The notes beneath the pieces were generated by a model. That model saw only the letters and a list, made by a program, of their open reading frames with translations, made no database searches and was not told the DNA's origin. The position numbers and the translations under genes are program-made. From positions 1-64,000 of the forward strand of contig JBCBKL010000014.1 of assembly GCA_038521825.1 (NCBI GenBank): a stretch of 64,000 nt of DNA, read 5' to 3'. Shown here piece by piece: positions 8,953-18,372 of the stretch. Source of the DNA: JBCBKL01 sp038521825. GTDB taxonomy: Bacteria > Pseudomonadota > Alphaproteobacteria > Rhodobacterales > Rhodobacteraceae. Position 1 is the stretch's first letter. Each line of letters starts with the position of its first letter.

Positions 8953-10767
8953 ATGCATTGGGCCCGGTTTCGCTTGCCTGCCGTCCTAACGGTGCTTCGG
9001 CTGCCGCTGGTGCTCTTATCTGTTGGGCTTTGTCCCTCATGGCCCTTAGCCCTCGAAGTGCAGCTCGAGGTCCGCGGCGATGACGGGATCACCATTGCGC
9101 TTCGCCAGTCCTCGCTCGTCGAGGCTTTGGAAGGGAGCGAAACGCCGACCGGGCAAGAGGTCTTGTCGGCCGCCAAGGCCGACTATGCGCGACTAATCGC
9201 AGTCCTGTACGATGCCGGGTATTTCGGCCCCGTCGTGTCTATCCGACTGGATGGGCGGGAAGCGTCCGAAATCCGGGCATTCGATGCCGCGAATGTCTAC
9301 CGAAAAGCGTTGATCAAGGTCGAAACTGGTCCGGCGTTCCGGTTCGGCGAGGCACGCATCGGCCCCCTCGCGCCTGAGACGACGCTGCCCGATGGTTTCC
9401 GCGTCGGCGCGCCTGCGGGAACGCGGATTATCCGCAGCGCTGTCGATGGTTCGGTCGAGGCGTGGCGCAGTGCAGGTCATGCCAAGGCCCAGCCCGTCGA
9501 TCAGCAAATTACAGCCCGCTATGCCGAGCGCCAACTGAGTGTTGATGTCACCCTCGATCCGGGCCCTAAACTTCGCTTTGGGGACCTCGGCCTGAACAGC
9601 CGGTCGACTGTCCGGCCGGAACGGATCCGGCAGATTGTCGGATGGCCAAAGGGCAAGGATTTCGATCCGGCCGAGGTAGAGCAGGCGCGGGAACGGTTGC
9701 AGCGCACCGGCACGTTCCGGATCGTGACATTCCGGGAGGCTGAAAAGCCGGTGGGCGAGGCCTTGCCCTTTGATCTCGAAATTACCGACCGATTGCCCCG
9801 CAGCTACGGGTTCGGAGCTGAGCTCTCATCACTCGAGGGTCTGACTCTCACCGGATACTGGCTGCACCGCAATCTCTTTGGTGGTGCGGAACGGCTGCGG
9901 TTCGAAGGCGAATGGCGTGGCATTGGCGGCAGCGAAAGCGGCGAGGACTACCTCGTTTCCCTACGCTATGACCGGCCCGCGACGTTCGGGCCGCACGCCG
10001 ACTACTTTGCCCTCATTGAACTTGAAAGCCTCGATGAAGTTAATTTCTCTTCCGATCGAATTGCCATAACGAACGGCATCGTTAACCGGAAATCGTTGCG
10101 GCGCCGTTTCAGCTATGGCTTCGGGTTTGAATATGCACAGACGGATGATGATCTAGGCGACCGGGAATACCTAATCCTTACTCTGCCTGCATCGGCCGAG
10201 TTCGACTACCGTAATTCCGAACTCGATGCGACCGGGGGGTACTACGGCCTGCTGGAACTGACGCCGTTCTTGGCCCTTGATGGAACCGACAACGGGCTTC
10301 GATCGACGTTGGATGTGCGGACCTACCGACAGGTCAGCGAACGTCTAGTTCTGGCCGTTCGCGGACAGCTTGGGTCGATCATAGGGCCGGGGCTGGAGGA
10401 CGCACCCGCAGACTTTCTGTTCTATTCCGGTGGTGGTGGCACGGTCCGTGGCCAGCCGTACCAGTCGCTGGGCGTCACTTTGCCCGGCGGAGGCGAAGTG
10501 GGCGGTCGATCGTTTGTTGGGCTGTCGGGTGAGGCGCGGGTCAAGACGTCTGATCGGATCAGTATCGTGGGTTTCTGGGATGCGGGTTATATTGGCGAGG
10601 AAGTCTTTCTCGACGGCACATCGGGCGAGTGGCATAGCGGTGCCGGATTGGGTCTGCGCTATGATACCGGTATCGGGCCAATTCGCGTCGATGTCGGTTT
10701 GCCGGTCAGCGGGCCGGGCGACAATGACGGCGTCGAATTCTACATCGGCATAGGGCAGGCGTTCTGA
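8953..10767 (+). CDS. tamA: TamA, outer-membrane translocation/assembly barrel
   Basis: Omp85-family protein of 604 residues that works with TamB to assemble some outer-membrane proteins and move phospholipids. Residues 1-34 are a signal peptide. POTRA-like modules fill roughly residues 35-270, and the C-terminal 16-strand barrel begins near SYGFGAELSSLEGL. The protein ends in an aromatic residue (GIGQAF), as outer-membrane barrels do. The segment GGGTVRGQPYQSLG is the conserved lid-loop type motif of the family. Its stop overlaps the tamB start by one base (TGATG), so the two are translationally coupled. Confidence 0.93.
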   Translation: MHWARFRLPAVLTVLRLPLVLLSVGLCPSWPLALEVQLEVRGDDGITIALRQSSLVEALEGSETPTGQEVLSAAKADYARLIAVLYDAGYFGPVVSIRLDGREASEIRAFDAANVYRKALIKVETGPAFRFGEARIGPLAPETTLPDGFRVGAPAGTRIIRSAVDGSVEAWRSAGHAKAQPVDQQITARYAERQLSVDVTLDPGPKLRFGDLGLNSRSTVRPERIRQIVGWPKGKDFDPAEVEQARERLQRTGTFRIVTFREAEKPVGEALPFDLEITDRLPRSYGFGAELSSLEGLTLTGYWLHRNLFGGAERLRFEGEWRGIGGSESGEDYLVSLRYDRPATFGPHADYFALIELESLDEVNFSSDRIAITNGIVNRKSLRRRFSYGFGFEYAQTDDDLGDREYLILTLPASAEFDYRNSELDATGGYYGLLELTPFLALDGTDNGLRSTLDVRTYRQVSERLVLAVRGQLGSIIGPGLEDAPADFLFYSGGGGTVRGQPYQSLGVTLPGGGEVGGRSFVGLSGEARVKTSDRISIVGFWDAGYIGEEVFLDGTSGEWHSGAGLGLRYDTGIGPIRVDVGLPVSGPGDNDGVEFYIGIGQAF

Positions 10768-13700
10768 TGATCCGACTTTCGCTCTTGATCCTCTTTGTCA
10801 TCAGCACTCCGCTTCTGGCGCAGGAAGACGGCGATCGCGGATATATCGCTGGTCTGCTCGAAGATGCCCTAGGCGGCCCGGGCAGGGTGGTTCGGATCGA
10901 AGGCTTTCGCGGTGCACTTAGCGCGACGGCCCGTATCGACAGGGTGACGATTGCCGATGACGACGGGATCTGGCTGACGATCGAGGATGCGGCGATGTCG
11001 TGGAACCGCGCAGCCCTTTTGCGCGGACGGATTGAGATTAGCCAGCTTGAGGCCGGTCGCATTGCCCTGCCACGCTTGCCCTTGCCGCAAGAACAGGAAC
11101 CAAGATCCGTCGAGGCGCGGGGATTTTCGTTGCCCGAACTTCCGGTAGCGATCAATATCGATCAGCTGGCCGCGCGGCAAATTGAGGTCGGTGCGCCGAT
11201 CCTTGGCGAGGCGGCGCGGATGAGCCTGACGGCCTCAGTCTCCCTTGAAGGCGGTGAACTGGCATCAAACGTTCGGGCGTCTCGAACCGACGGCCAAGCG
11301 GGTGAGTTCGAAATTGGGGCCGACTACGTCAATCAGACCGAAGAACTCGCCCTAAACCTCTCGTTGACCGAAGAGGCAGGTGGCATTGCGGCACGGGCAC
11401 TAAATCTGCCGGGCCTGCCATCGGTTCAGCTGAACGTTGAGGGGCAGGGGCCCCTCTCAGATTTCGCCTCGGACGTAAGATTGGCGACGGACAATGTCGA
11501 ACGCCTCGTGGGCCGAGTAACCACTGGGACCGGGGCCGATCCCGCCGACCGACGCTTTGACGTCGATGTCAGCGGTGATGTGACGGCTCTCTTCGCACCC
11601 GACTACCGCCCGTTTTTTGGCGACGACCTGGCGCTGGTCGCCAGTGGCCTGCTGCGGGGTGATGGAGGGTTTTCGCTTTCGCAGATGGTGCTGCGGACCC
11701 AGTCGTTGAGCCTCGGCGGGCGGGTGGAGCTTGGCCCGGATACGTGGCCAACACTGATCGATATCGAGGGCAGGCTTGATGATCCAGCCAGCGACGGCGT
11801 GATCTTGCCCTTGAACGGGCCGCAGATAAGCGTCGCGTTTGGCGATTTTGCAATTGCTTTCGATGCGGCGCAGGGTGACCAGTGGCAAGCGCGCTTTGAT
11901 CTCGCCGAGCCGCGGCGGGACGATATTACTGCTGGCCAGCTCCGGCTTACTGCGAACGGAACAATTGACTCCAATCCAACGGCTCTCGGCTCGGTCATGG
12001 CAGCGATAGACCTCGCCGTGCGCGATCTTCTGTTCGACGACCCGGCTCTGTCTCAGGCGGTTGGCTCGGATCTGACCGGCCAATTGGCCATTAACTACGT
12101 CGAAGGCAGGCCGGTCGATGTGACGGGGATCAGTCTGCGTGGAAACGGTTATGACCTGACGGGCGACGTGACGATCGCGGGCTTGGAAGAGGCATTTCAG
12201 ACCACCTTTGATCTGGGCCTGAACGCCGGTGACATTGCGACCCTGTCATCGCTGCTGGGTCAGGATCTTTCCGGTTCCGCCCGGGTCGATGTCGTGGGGC
12301 GCGCCGATTTGGGCGGTGCCTTTGATGTGTCCGTCGACGGTCTTGGCCGGAACCTGACCATTGGAATTCCGCAAGCGGATGCATTGCTGACTGGGGACAC
12401 GGAGCTTGATGTCAGGGTGCTTCGCGATGGAAGTGGTCTGACGATCGAAAGAGCCATCCTCGAGAACCCGCAGGCCCGCGTGGCCGCGCTTGGTCGGCTT
12501 ACATCGAATGCGGGAACGCTGAGCTATGCGCTTGGCATCCCTGATCTTGGGCGCGTGGTCGCGGAACTGCCCGGCCCATTAAACCTGGACGGAAATCTCG
12601 CGCGCGACGGTGACACCTGGCGCGTGCGTGCAGCGGGCACTGGTCCGTTCAGTTCAACCGTCGAGTTTCAGGGCCGCCTGTTGCCCAGCACTGTCCTGAC
12701 CTATGATTTCCAATTGCCGAACATCGCGTCGCTCGTGGCAGGCTTTTCCGGTCCGCTTCGACTGCAGGGTAAAGTATTTGACGAGGACGGGCGTCTTGGG
12801 ACCGACACCGCGCTCGCAGGACCCGGGGGCACAACTGCAACATTGATCGGGCAGCTGTCGCCCGCCGTCGACCTGGGGTTGAGTGGGCAGGCACCGCTGG
12901 GGCTGATCGGCCCGTTCATCCGACCCCGCAGTCTTGATGGCCCTATCGGTTTCGACCTGCGCGCTCGCGGCCCTTCGCTCGATCAAGTCTCGGGCGTGGT
13001 CAGGACAAATGGTGCGACACTGATACTGCCCAATGAAGGGATCAGCATCGGCAACATTTCGGGCGAGGCAAATCTGGCGGGCGGACAGGCGCGCGTCGCG
13101 TTGACAGGAAACCCGCCACTTGGCGGCACTGCGCAGCTTTCGGGTACCATCGGTTTGTCGCCCGGTCTGCCTGCAGACCTGCTAAACACTCTCTCCGCTA
13201 TCGTTATCGAAGATCCCCAGCTCTATCGAGTGACTCTTTCGGGCGAGACGACGGCGCGCGGCCCTTTGCAGGGTGGGGCGCTGATCGCGGGCGACATGAC
13301 TATCGATCTGGCTGAGATCCTTGTGCCAAGCACGTCGTTTGGTGCCTTGGCTCCGATCCCCAAGATATCGCATGTTGGCCTGCCACAAGCTGCCGAGATC
13401 ACGCGCGGCCGCGCGGGGCTCTTGCGCTCGGAAAATGGTGGGGGTGGCGAAGGCATCGCCTATCCCATTGATGTTCTCGTTCGGGCGCCCTCGCGCATAT
13501 TCGTGCGCGGGCGCGGTCTCGATGCCGAACTGGGCGGCTCGCTGCGGCTTACTGGCGATACGGACAACATCGTATCCGTCGGCGCATTCGATCTCATCCG
13601 CGGACGGCTCGACATTCTGAACCGGCGCTTCACGCTGAATCAGGGTCGGCTCGCGCTCGAAGGGGATTTCGATCCGATACTCGATTTTGTCGCTACCACC

Positions 13701-14153
13701 AACACGACCGACGGAACGGCCAGCGTTATCGTCGAGGGCCGCAGCAGCAGCCCGCGCATTCGGTTCGAAGCAAACCCTTCCGTGCCAGAGGACGAGGTGC
13801 TGGCTCAAATCCTCTTTGGCCGGGACATTCAGCAGCTATCGGCGCTCCAGATCCTGCAACTCGCCAACGCCATCGGAACGCTTGCCGGGCGCGAGGGCGC
13901 AGGTCTGTTATCTGGTCTGCGCCGCGGCTTCGCGCTTGATGATCTCGATTTTGAAACGGACGATACCGGGGAGTCTTCCGTGAGGCTGGGCAAGTACCTC
14001 ACCGGTAACGTCTATACTGACGTCACTGTCGGGCAGGAGGGGACGACGGATTTCTCGATCAACATCGATGTGACATCCAGCATAACTGCCCGGGGTCGTG
14101 CTTCGGCCGATGGGGACACGGCCTTGGGCATCTTTTTCGAACGCGATTACTGA
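10767..14153 (+). CDS. tamB: TamB, inner-membrane-anchored assembly protein
   Basis: Long protein of 1128 residues, partner of TamA. It has an N-terminal hydrophobic signal/anchor (MIRLSLLILFVISTPLLAQ) and a long repetitive beta-rich groove region. The C-terminal DUF490 domain shows DILNRRFTLNQGRLALEG, then PEDEVLAQILFGRD, and ends in GIFFERDY. TamB proteins form a periplasm-spanning hydrophobic groove. The length is within the range for alphaproteobacteria (about 1100-1500). It overlaps tamA by one base. Confidence 0.93.
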   Translation: MIRLSLLILFVISTPLLAQEDGDRGYIAGLLEDALGGPGRVVRIEGFRGALSATARIDRVTIADDDGIWLTIEDAAMSWNRAALLRGRIEISQLEAGRIALPRLPLPQEQEPRSVEARGFSLPELPVAINIDQLAARQIEVGAPILGEAARMSLTASVSLEGGELASNVRASRTDGQAGEFEIGADYVNQTEELALNLSLTEEAGGIAARALNLPGLPSVQLNVEGQGPLSDFASDVRLATDNVERLVGRVTTGTGADPADRRFDVDVSGDVTALFAPDYRPFFGDDLALVASGLLRGDGGFSLSQMVLRTQSLSLGGRVELGPDTWPTLIDIEGRLDDPASDGVILPLNGPQISVAFGDFAIAFDAAQGDQWQARFDLAEPRRDDITAGQLRLTANGTIDSNPTALGSVMAAIDLAVRDLLFDDPALSQAVGSDLTGQLAINYVEGRPVDVTGISLRGNGYDLTGDVTIAGLEEAFQTTFDLGLNAGDIATLSSLLGQDLSGSARVDVVGRADLGGAFDVSVDGLGRNLTIGIPQADALLTGDTELDVRVLRDGSGLTIERAILENPQARVAALGRLTSNAGTLSYALGIPDLGRVVAELPGPLNLDGNLARDGDTWRVRAAGTGPFSSTVEFQGRLLPSTVLTYDFQLPNIASLVAGFSGPLRLQGKVFDEDGRLGTDTALAGPGGTTATLIGQLSPAVDLGLSGQAPLGLIGPFIRPRSLDGPIGFDLRARGPSLDQVSGVVRTNGATLILPNEGISIGNISGEANLAGGQARVALTGNPPLGGTAQLSGTIGLSPGLPADLLNTLSAIVIEDPQLYRVTLSGETTARGPLQGGALIAGDMTIDLAEILVPSTSFGALAPIPKISHVGLPQAAEITRGRAGLLRSENGGGGEGIAYPIDVLVRAPSRIFVRGRGLDAELGGSLRLTGDTDNIVSVGAFDLIRGRLDILNRRFTLNQGRLALEGDFDPILDFVATTNTTDGTASVIVEGRSSSPRIRFEANPSVPEDEVLAQILFGRDIQQLSALQILQLANAIGTLAGREGAGLLSGLRRGFALDDLDFETDDTGESSVRLGKYLTGNVYTDVTVGQEGTTDFSINIDVTSSITARGRASADGDTALGIFFERDY

Positions 14154-14225
14154 CGGCGCAGGGCGCGGCTTGCGCTGCCCCAAAAGCCCTGTCATCTGAA
14201 CCTCAACGAACGGGAGACAGTGAAA

Positions 14226-15212
14226 ATGCGGGTGGCAATCAACGGCTTTGGCCGGATTGGGCGCACGATCCTTCGTCAGGTGCTGTGCGACCCGGTCAAC
14301 GCGGATATTGAGGTTGCGCTGATCAACGAAATCGCGCCGCTTGGAACCTGCGCCTATCTCTTCCAGTACGACAGCGTATTCGGACCTTTTCCGGGGGCGG
14401 TGTCCCTTCAAGGTGACATGCTTGTAGCCGGCGATGCCGAGGTGCGGATGACCCAGGCCGACGATTTGTCGACGGTTGATCTTGGCGATATCGATCTCGT
14501 GCTCGAATGCACGGGGAGGGCTAACTCCCGCGACATTGCCGAACGGGGTTTGCGGGCGGGCGCGGGATCCGTGCTGATTTCCGGCCCGTCAGCGGCCGCC
14601 GAGGTGACGCTGGTTCTTGGGGCCAACGAGGAGCTGCTTGGGTCCCAAAGTGTTATTTCGAACGCGTCCTGCACGACCAATGCCCTTGCCCCGATCCTGC
14701 GGCTGATCGATGACACACTCGGGATCGAGCGCGGCCATATGACAACGATACACTGCTATACAGGCAGTCAGCCCATGGTCGATGCGCCCCGCGCCAGCCT
14801 GCCGCGCAGCCGTGCGGGTGCGGTTTCGATGATCCCGACAACGACCAGCGCCACCAAGCTCGTTGGGCAGGTGCTGCCGCAACTCGACGGTCGGATCAGC
14901 GGTGCCGCGGTCCGGGTGCCCGCGATCAGCGTCTCCGCCATCGATCTGACACTTCAGTTGCGTGAACAGCCGGGTACGGCAATGAACCAATTCTTGTCTG
15001 AAGCAGTCAAGAACCGAACGATGATTGGGCTGACGGATGATCCCGTGGTTTCGACCGACATGCGGGGGCGACCGGAATCGCTGATTATCGCGACGCCGGA
15101 AACGATGGAGCTCGATGGTGGACAGGTGCGCCTTTTTGGGTGGTACGACAACGAATGGGGCTATTCGGCGCGCGTTTTGGACATGGCGCGGCTGATCCAT
15201 CAGCGCATTTAG
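14226..15212 (+). CDS. Glyceraldehyde-3-phosphate dehydrogenase family protein
   Basis: NAD(P)-dependent phosphorylating dehydrogenase of the Gap/Epd family, 328 residues. Visible are the Rossmann start VAINGFGRIGRTILR, the catalytic-cysteine motif SNASCTTNALAP (about residues 147-158), the catalytic His in TTIHCYTGSQ and the C-terminal FGWYDNEWGYSARV. It diverges from housekeeping Gap: the S-loop reads RASLPRSRAGAVSMIP and the coenzyme loop NEIAPLGTC. It may therefore be a second Gap or act on another phosphorylated aldehyde. ATG at 14226 is chosen because GGGAG lies 9 bases upstream; a GTG at 14220 is also in frame. It converges with tcuB, the ends overlapping by 4 bases. Confidence 0.88.
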   Translation: MRVAINGFGRIGRTILRQVLCDPVNADIEVALINEIAPLGTCAYLFQYDSVFGPFPGAVSLQGDMLVAGDAEVRMTQADDLSTVDLGDIDLVLECTGRANSRDIAERGLRAGAGSVLISGPSAAAEVTLVLGANEELLGSQSVISNASCTTNALAPILRLIDDTLGIERGHMTTIHCYTGSQPMVDAPRASLPRSRAGAVSMIPTTTSATKLVGQVLPQLDGRISGAAVRVPAISVSAIDLTLQLREQPGTAMNQFLSEAVKNRTMIGLTDDPVVSTDMRGRPESLIIATPETMELDGGQVRLFGWYDNEWGYSARVLDMARLIHQRI

Positions 15213-16270
15213 CAGCGGCGTACGCTATCCCCGATCAGGGCAGCAGTTCTATAAAATCCGTGGGCCATCTTGGAATACGGGATCAATAGGAAAAGGGCGA
15301 GAACCGTGCCAAGGTGCAGGGGCAGCAGCCATGACACCAACGCAGACCCCGTCGCTGAATAAAGCAGCAGGCCGGTCGCGCTGACGGCGAACAACAGCGC
15401 GACGAAAGCCATCTCTCCACCCCAGGCGGCCTTGGCCCCCAATTCCGGATCGGCCTGCAACTTCAGGCGGGCCAGCCATGCGGTTCCAGCGCAAAGCATG
15501 AGGCCGCCGGGCACTCCCAGCAGCTTTGGCAGGCTGAAGAACGCATACGGGGCTTCCAGCCCGAATCCGTAATGCAGCACCGTCCCCGACGAGGTCGAAG
15601 CAAAGCACAGCAAGAAGCCCCAGAGCGTGAGCTGATGTGCAAATCGGCGGGCATGAGAATACCCATCCTCATCCTCGAAATTGCATCCCTCACCGTGCCC
15701 GCCGCTTAGGTTCTTCATCGCGGCGATGTCCTTGGTGGCCTGTTTCAGCGCCGCAAAGGTCACGGGCCGTCCCACGGTATCGGCCCAGTAGCGGCGGATC
15801 GAAACCCCCATGGCTATGAGCGGGAACAGAAAGGCGGGCGCAAAGATCGACACCATGACACCGTGGGACAGATAAGCGTAGAACCCTTCACCTGACACGG
15901 GGCGCAGGGCTTGTGCGATCCAGAACAGCAGCGCGGTGGCCAGCGCGAGACAGGTCGCAACGACAACCCCATTGCGCTCGAAAAGGCGCGCAAATGGCTG
16001 TGGCCAAGCGTAGTCTGACCAGCTCTTCTGTCTGACTTCGGCAAGCGCGGCGGGCAGATTGAGGTCGAACTGATGCGGGGCGGTGTACTGGCACGCGTAA
16101 TAGCAGCCTCGGCAGTTGTGGCAGAGGTTGGCCAGATGGGTAATGTCCCCATCGGAAAAGGCCCGGTCCGCATGGATCGACGGAAAGACCGAACAGAACC
16201 CCTCGCAATAACGACAAGCATTGCAGATCTCGATTTGCCTGCGGGCCTCGTCAATCAACTCAGCTTGCAT
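15209..16270 (-). CDS. tcuB: Tricarballylate utilisation protein TcuB (iron-sulfur membrane protein)
   Basis: TcuB reoxidises the FAD of TcuA and passes the electrons to the membrane. The 353-residue product has two cysteine clusters near the N-terminus (CNACRYCEGFC and CHNCRGCYYAC, about residues 13-60) for iron-sulfur centres, followed by six or so transmembrane helices. ATG at 16270 gives MQAELIDEARRQIEICNACR and overlaps the tcuA end by 11 bases, indicating coupling. An in-frame codon at 16303 would start inside tcuA and is not needed. Its partner tcuA lies directly upstream. Confidence 0.92.
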   Translation of the reverse strand: MQAELIDEARRQIEICNACRYCEGFCSVFPSIHADRAFSDGDITHLANLCHNCRGCYYACQYTAPHQFDLNLPAALAEVRQKSWSDYAWPQPFARLFERNGVVVATCLALATALLFWIAQALRPVSGEGFYAYLSHGVMVSIFAPAFLFPLIAMGVSIRRYWADTVGRPVTFAALKQATKDIAAMKNLSGGHGEGCNFEDEDGYSHARRFAHQLTLWGFLLCFASTSSGTVLHYGFGLEAPYAFFSLPKLLGVPGGLMLCAGTAWLARLKLQADPELGAKAAWGGEMAFVALLFAVSATGLLLYSATGSALVSWLLPLHLGTVLALFLLIPYSKMAHGFYRTAALIGDSVRRC

Positions 16271-17651
16271 AAGCCGAGGCCTCCTGGCCGGCGATGCGTC
16301 CAAAGACGGTTCCGATGGTCATGCCAAAGCCAGCCAGATACCCTTGGCCAAGGATCGAACCGGCCATGATCTCGCCAGCGGCCCAAAGATTTTCAACAGG
16401 CTTCTCAGGGCCTTGCACCTGTGCCGTTTGGTCAACCCGAAGGCCTAAATACGTGAAGGTCACGCCCGGCCGCAGTTCATAGCCATAAAAGGGTGCTTCG
16501 GTGATGGGTCGTGCCCAATTCGTTTTGGGCGGTGTCAGCCCCTCGGTCGCAAGTCCGTCCAGTTCGGTTGGATGAAACTCTCCTGGGCGGCAGGCGGCAT
16601 TGAAGGCATCGACTGTCTTGCGCAAGCTGTCGCCGGCCAAGCCCAGCTGCTGGCTCAACCCCTCAATCGTGTCGGCCTGAACGGGCGGAAACACAGACGG
16701 CATGAACTTGTCGATGCTTTTTGCGTCGATGATGGCGTACCCCACCTGATCGGGCTGGGCCGCCACCAGCCGCCCCCAGATCGCATAGCGCTTTGGCCAG
16801 ACATCCTCGCCCTCGTCATAGAAGCGATCACCGTTCTTGTTCACGACAATCGAAAAGGGCACGCAGTCCAGACGCGTCACGATTCCTCCGTCGAACTTCG
16901 GGGCGCGCCCGTCGATGGCGACGGCATGACACTGGGTCGGGTCGCCGACGGACTGAATGTCTTGGTCCAGCAGGTCCTTCAGAACCACGCCGCGGTTGTA
17001 AGGCGTGCCGCGGATTAAAAAATTGCGCGCCGCAGGTCCCCATGCATCTGCAAGCCAGTCGAGATTGGCCTGAAACCCACCCGAGGCGACGACAACGGCG
17101 CGGGGGGTATAGGTCACCCGCTGCTCGCCGATCTCTGCGTCTACGCTTGAGACGCGCTTGCCGTCCGTCTCGACATGGGTGACCTTGGCTTCATAAGCGA
17201 CCTCGATCCCAAGAGCGGCAGCGCGACGGTAATAGGCATTTACCAACGCCTTACCGCCGCCCAAAAAGAACGCGTTTGTCCGCGAAAGTGACAAAGTACC
17301 CGATAGGGATGGTTGAAAGTGAACACCGTGGGACGCCATCCAGGCATAGTTTTCCTCGGATCGGCCAATTGTCATCCGGGCCAGCGTCTCGTCCGTTTTG
17401 CCCTTGGTCACCTTGATCAGATCGTCAAAGAATTCATCCTCGGAATAACGACCCGTGAGAACACCCAGCGGTCCCTCATGCATGCAGCGGAAGTTGCGGG
17501 TGTGGCGACTGTTGCCACCGCGATAGGGTTTCGGCGCCGCCTCCAGGATCAGAACGCTCGCGCCGGTTTCGCGGGCCGTGATGGCCGCGCATAGGGCAGC
17601 GTTGCCACCGCCAATCACCAGTATGTCCGGGCTTGTGTTCCGAGGGCTCAT
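16260..17651 (-). CDS. tcuA: FAD-dependent tricarballylate dehydrogenase TcuA
   Basis: Flavoprotein of the fumarate reductase/succinate dehydrogenase family, 463 residues, that oxidises tricarballylate to cis-aconitate. The dinucleotide-binding motif is DILVIGGGNAALCAAI (about residues 9-24), followed by GGNSRHTRNFRCMHEGP near the flavin. The C-terminal FAD contact contains LWAAGEIMAGSILGQGYLAG. ATG at 17651 (MSPRNTSPDIL) fits the family; upstream in-frame sequence extends into the divergent promoter. Together with tcuB it is divergent from a GntR regulator, and the motif at 17677-17695 lies between them. The substrate is inferred from family and partner gene. Confidence 0.92.
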   Translation of the reverse strand: MSPRNTSPDILVIGGGNAALCAAITARETGASVLILEAAPKPYRGGNSRHTRNFRCMHEGPLGVLTGRYSEDEFFDDLIKVTKGKTDETLARMTIGRSEENYAWMASHGVHFQPSLSGTLSLSRTNAFFLGGGKALVNAYYRRAAALGIEVAYEAKVTHVETDGKRVSSVDAEIGEQRVTYTPRAVVVASGGFQANLDWLADAWGPAARNFLIRGTPYNRGVVLKDLLDQDIQSVGDPTQCHAVAIDGRAPKFDGGIVTRLDCVPFSIVVNKNGDRFYDEGEDVWPKRYAIWGRLVAAQPDQVGYAIIDAKSIDKFMPSVFPPVQADTIEGLSQQLGLAGDSLRKTVDAFNAACRPGEFHPTELDGLATEGLTPPKTNWARPITEAPFYGYELRPGVTFTYLGLRVDQTAQVQGPEKPVENLWAAGEIMAGSILGQGYLAGFGMTIGTVFGRIAGQEASAYAS

Positions 17652-17676
17652 GGGTACTAAGATTCGATTGTGTCCG

Positions 17677-17695
17677 TTTGTATCCGCGTGTATAC
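17677..17695. promoter_or_regulatory. Putative GntR operator between tcuA and the GntR gene
   Basis: TTTGTATCCGCGTGTATAC has the form TTTGTAT-N5-TGTATAC. The same two half-elements with the same spacing occur at 20605-20623 upstream of the gene at 20348. FCD-type GntR proteins often bind GTATAC-like sites. It lies 25 bases before tcuA and 26 before the GntR start, so one site could control both. Binding is inferred. Confidence 0.55.
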
Positions 17696-17721
17696 ATTGA
17701 TTGAAAATGAGAGCAACACCC

Positions 17722-18372
17722 ATGTCGTCAATCGACCAATCCACGACGTCCCAAAGCGAAATTGCCTATGACAAATTGTACGAAGCGATCCGCAAAGGTG
17801 TATTTTTGCCCGGCGACCGCGTGCGCGAAACCGATGTGGCCCAAAAGCTGGGCCTTAGCCGGACGCCCGTGCGCGACGCCCTGAGGCGGCTCGAGGCCGA
17901 AGGGATTGTCGAACATCGGCCGCGCCTTGGTGCCGTTATCCGCAAGCTGGCCCAGTCGGAAATCGTCGAGCTTTACGAGATGCGGATCGTGCTGGAACGA
18001 ACGGCGGCTGAGCTGGCGGCCAAACACGCGACCGAAGCCGAGATTGAAGAATTTGCCGACCTGAACGAAGCGATCCTCGTGGCTGAGAATAACCCTGCTG
18101 AAGCCGCGCGGCTGAATGCCATTTTGCATCGGTCGATCTATCGGGCCGGGCGCAACCGGTTTCTGCTTGAATCGTCCCGCGCCCTGAACAATGCGCTCAT
18201 GCTGCTTGGGCCAACAACGCTCGATGATCCGGAGCGGATCCTGGAGGTCCACACGCAGCACGCGGCAATCATCGACAACCTGCGAAAGCGTGATCAATCA
18301 GCGGCGGGTCAAGCGGCGGTTGCGCATATCAACACGTCATTGCGGCACCGGCTCAAGGCCTTGCGCGGATGA
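17722..18372 (+). CDS. GntR-family (FCD subfamily) transcriptional regulator
   Basis: A DNA-binding regulator of 216 residues. The winged helix-turn-helix includes GDRVRETDVAQKLGLSRTPV and RDALRRLEAEGIVEHRP (about residues 30-70), and the helical C-terminal FCD ligand domain follows. It is divergent from tcuA-tcuB and overlaps the next gene by 4 bases (ATGA). It probably senses a tricarboxylate and controls tcuAB and the genes sharing the TTTGTAT-N5-TGTATAC motif. ATG at 17722 is chosen for the GAGAG site upstream; TTG 17701 and ATG 17707 are in frame. It is not the LysR-type TcuR of Salmonella. Confidence 0.88.
   Translation: MSSIDQSTTSQSEIAYDKLYEAIRKGVFLPGDRVRETDVAQKLGLSRTPVRDALRRLEAEGIVEHRPRLGAVIRKLAQSEIVELYEMRIVLERTAAELAAKHATEAEIEEFADLNEAILVAENNPAEAARLNAILHRSIYRAGRNRFLLESSRALNNALMLLGPTTLDDPERILEVHTQHAAIIDNLRKRDQSAAGQAAVAHINTSLRHRLKALRG

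Noticed and set aside
14154..14225. Possible terminator after tamB
   Set aside because: The GGGCGC...GCGCTGCCC pairing is imperfect and has no U-tract.
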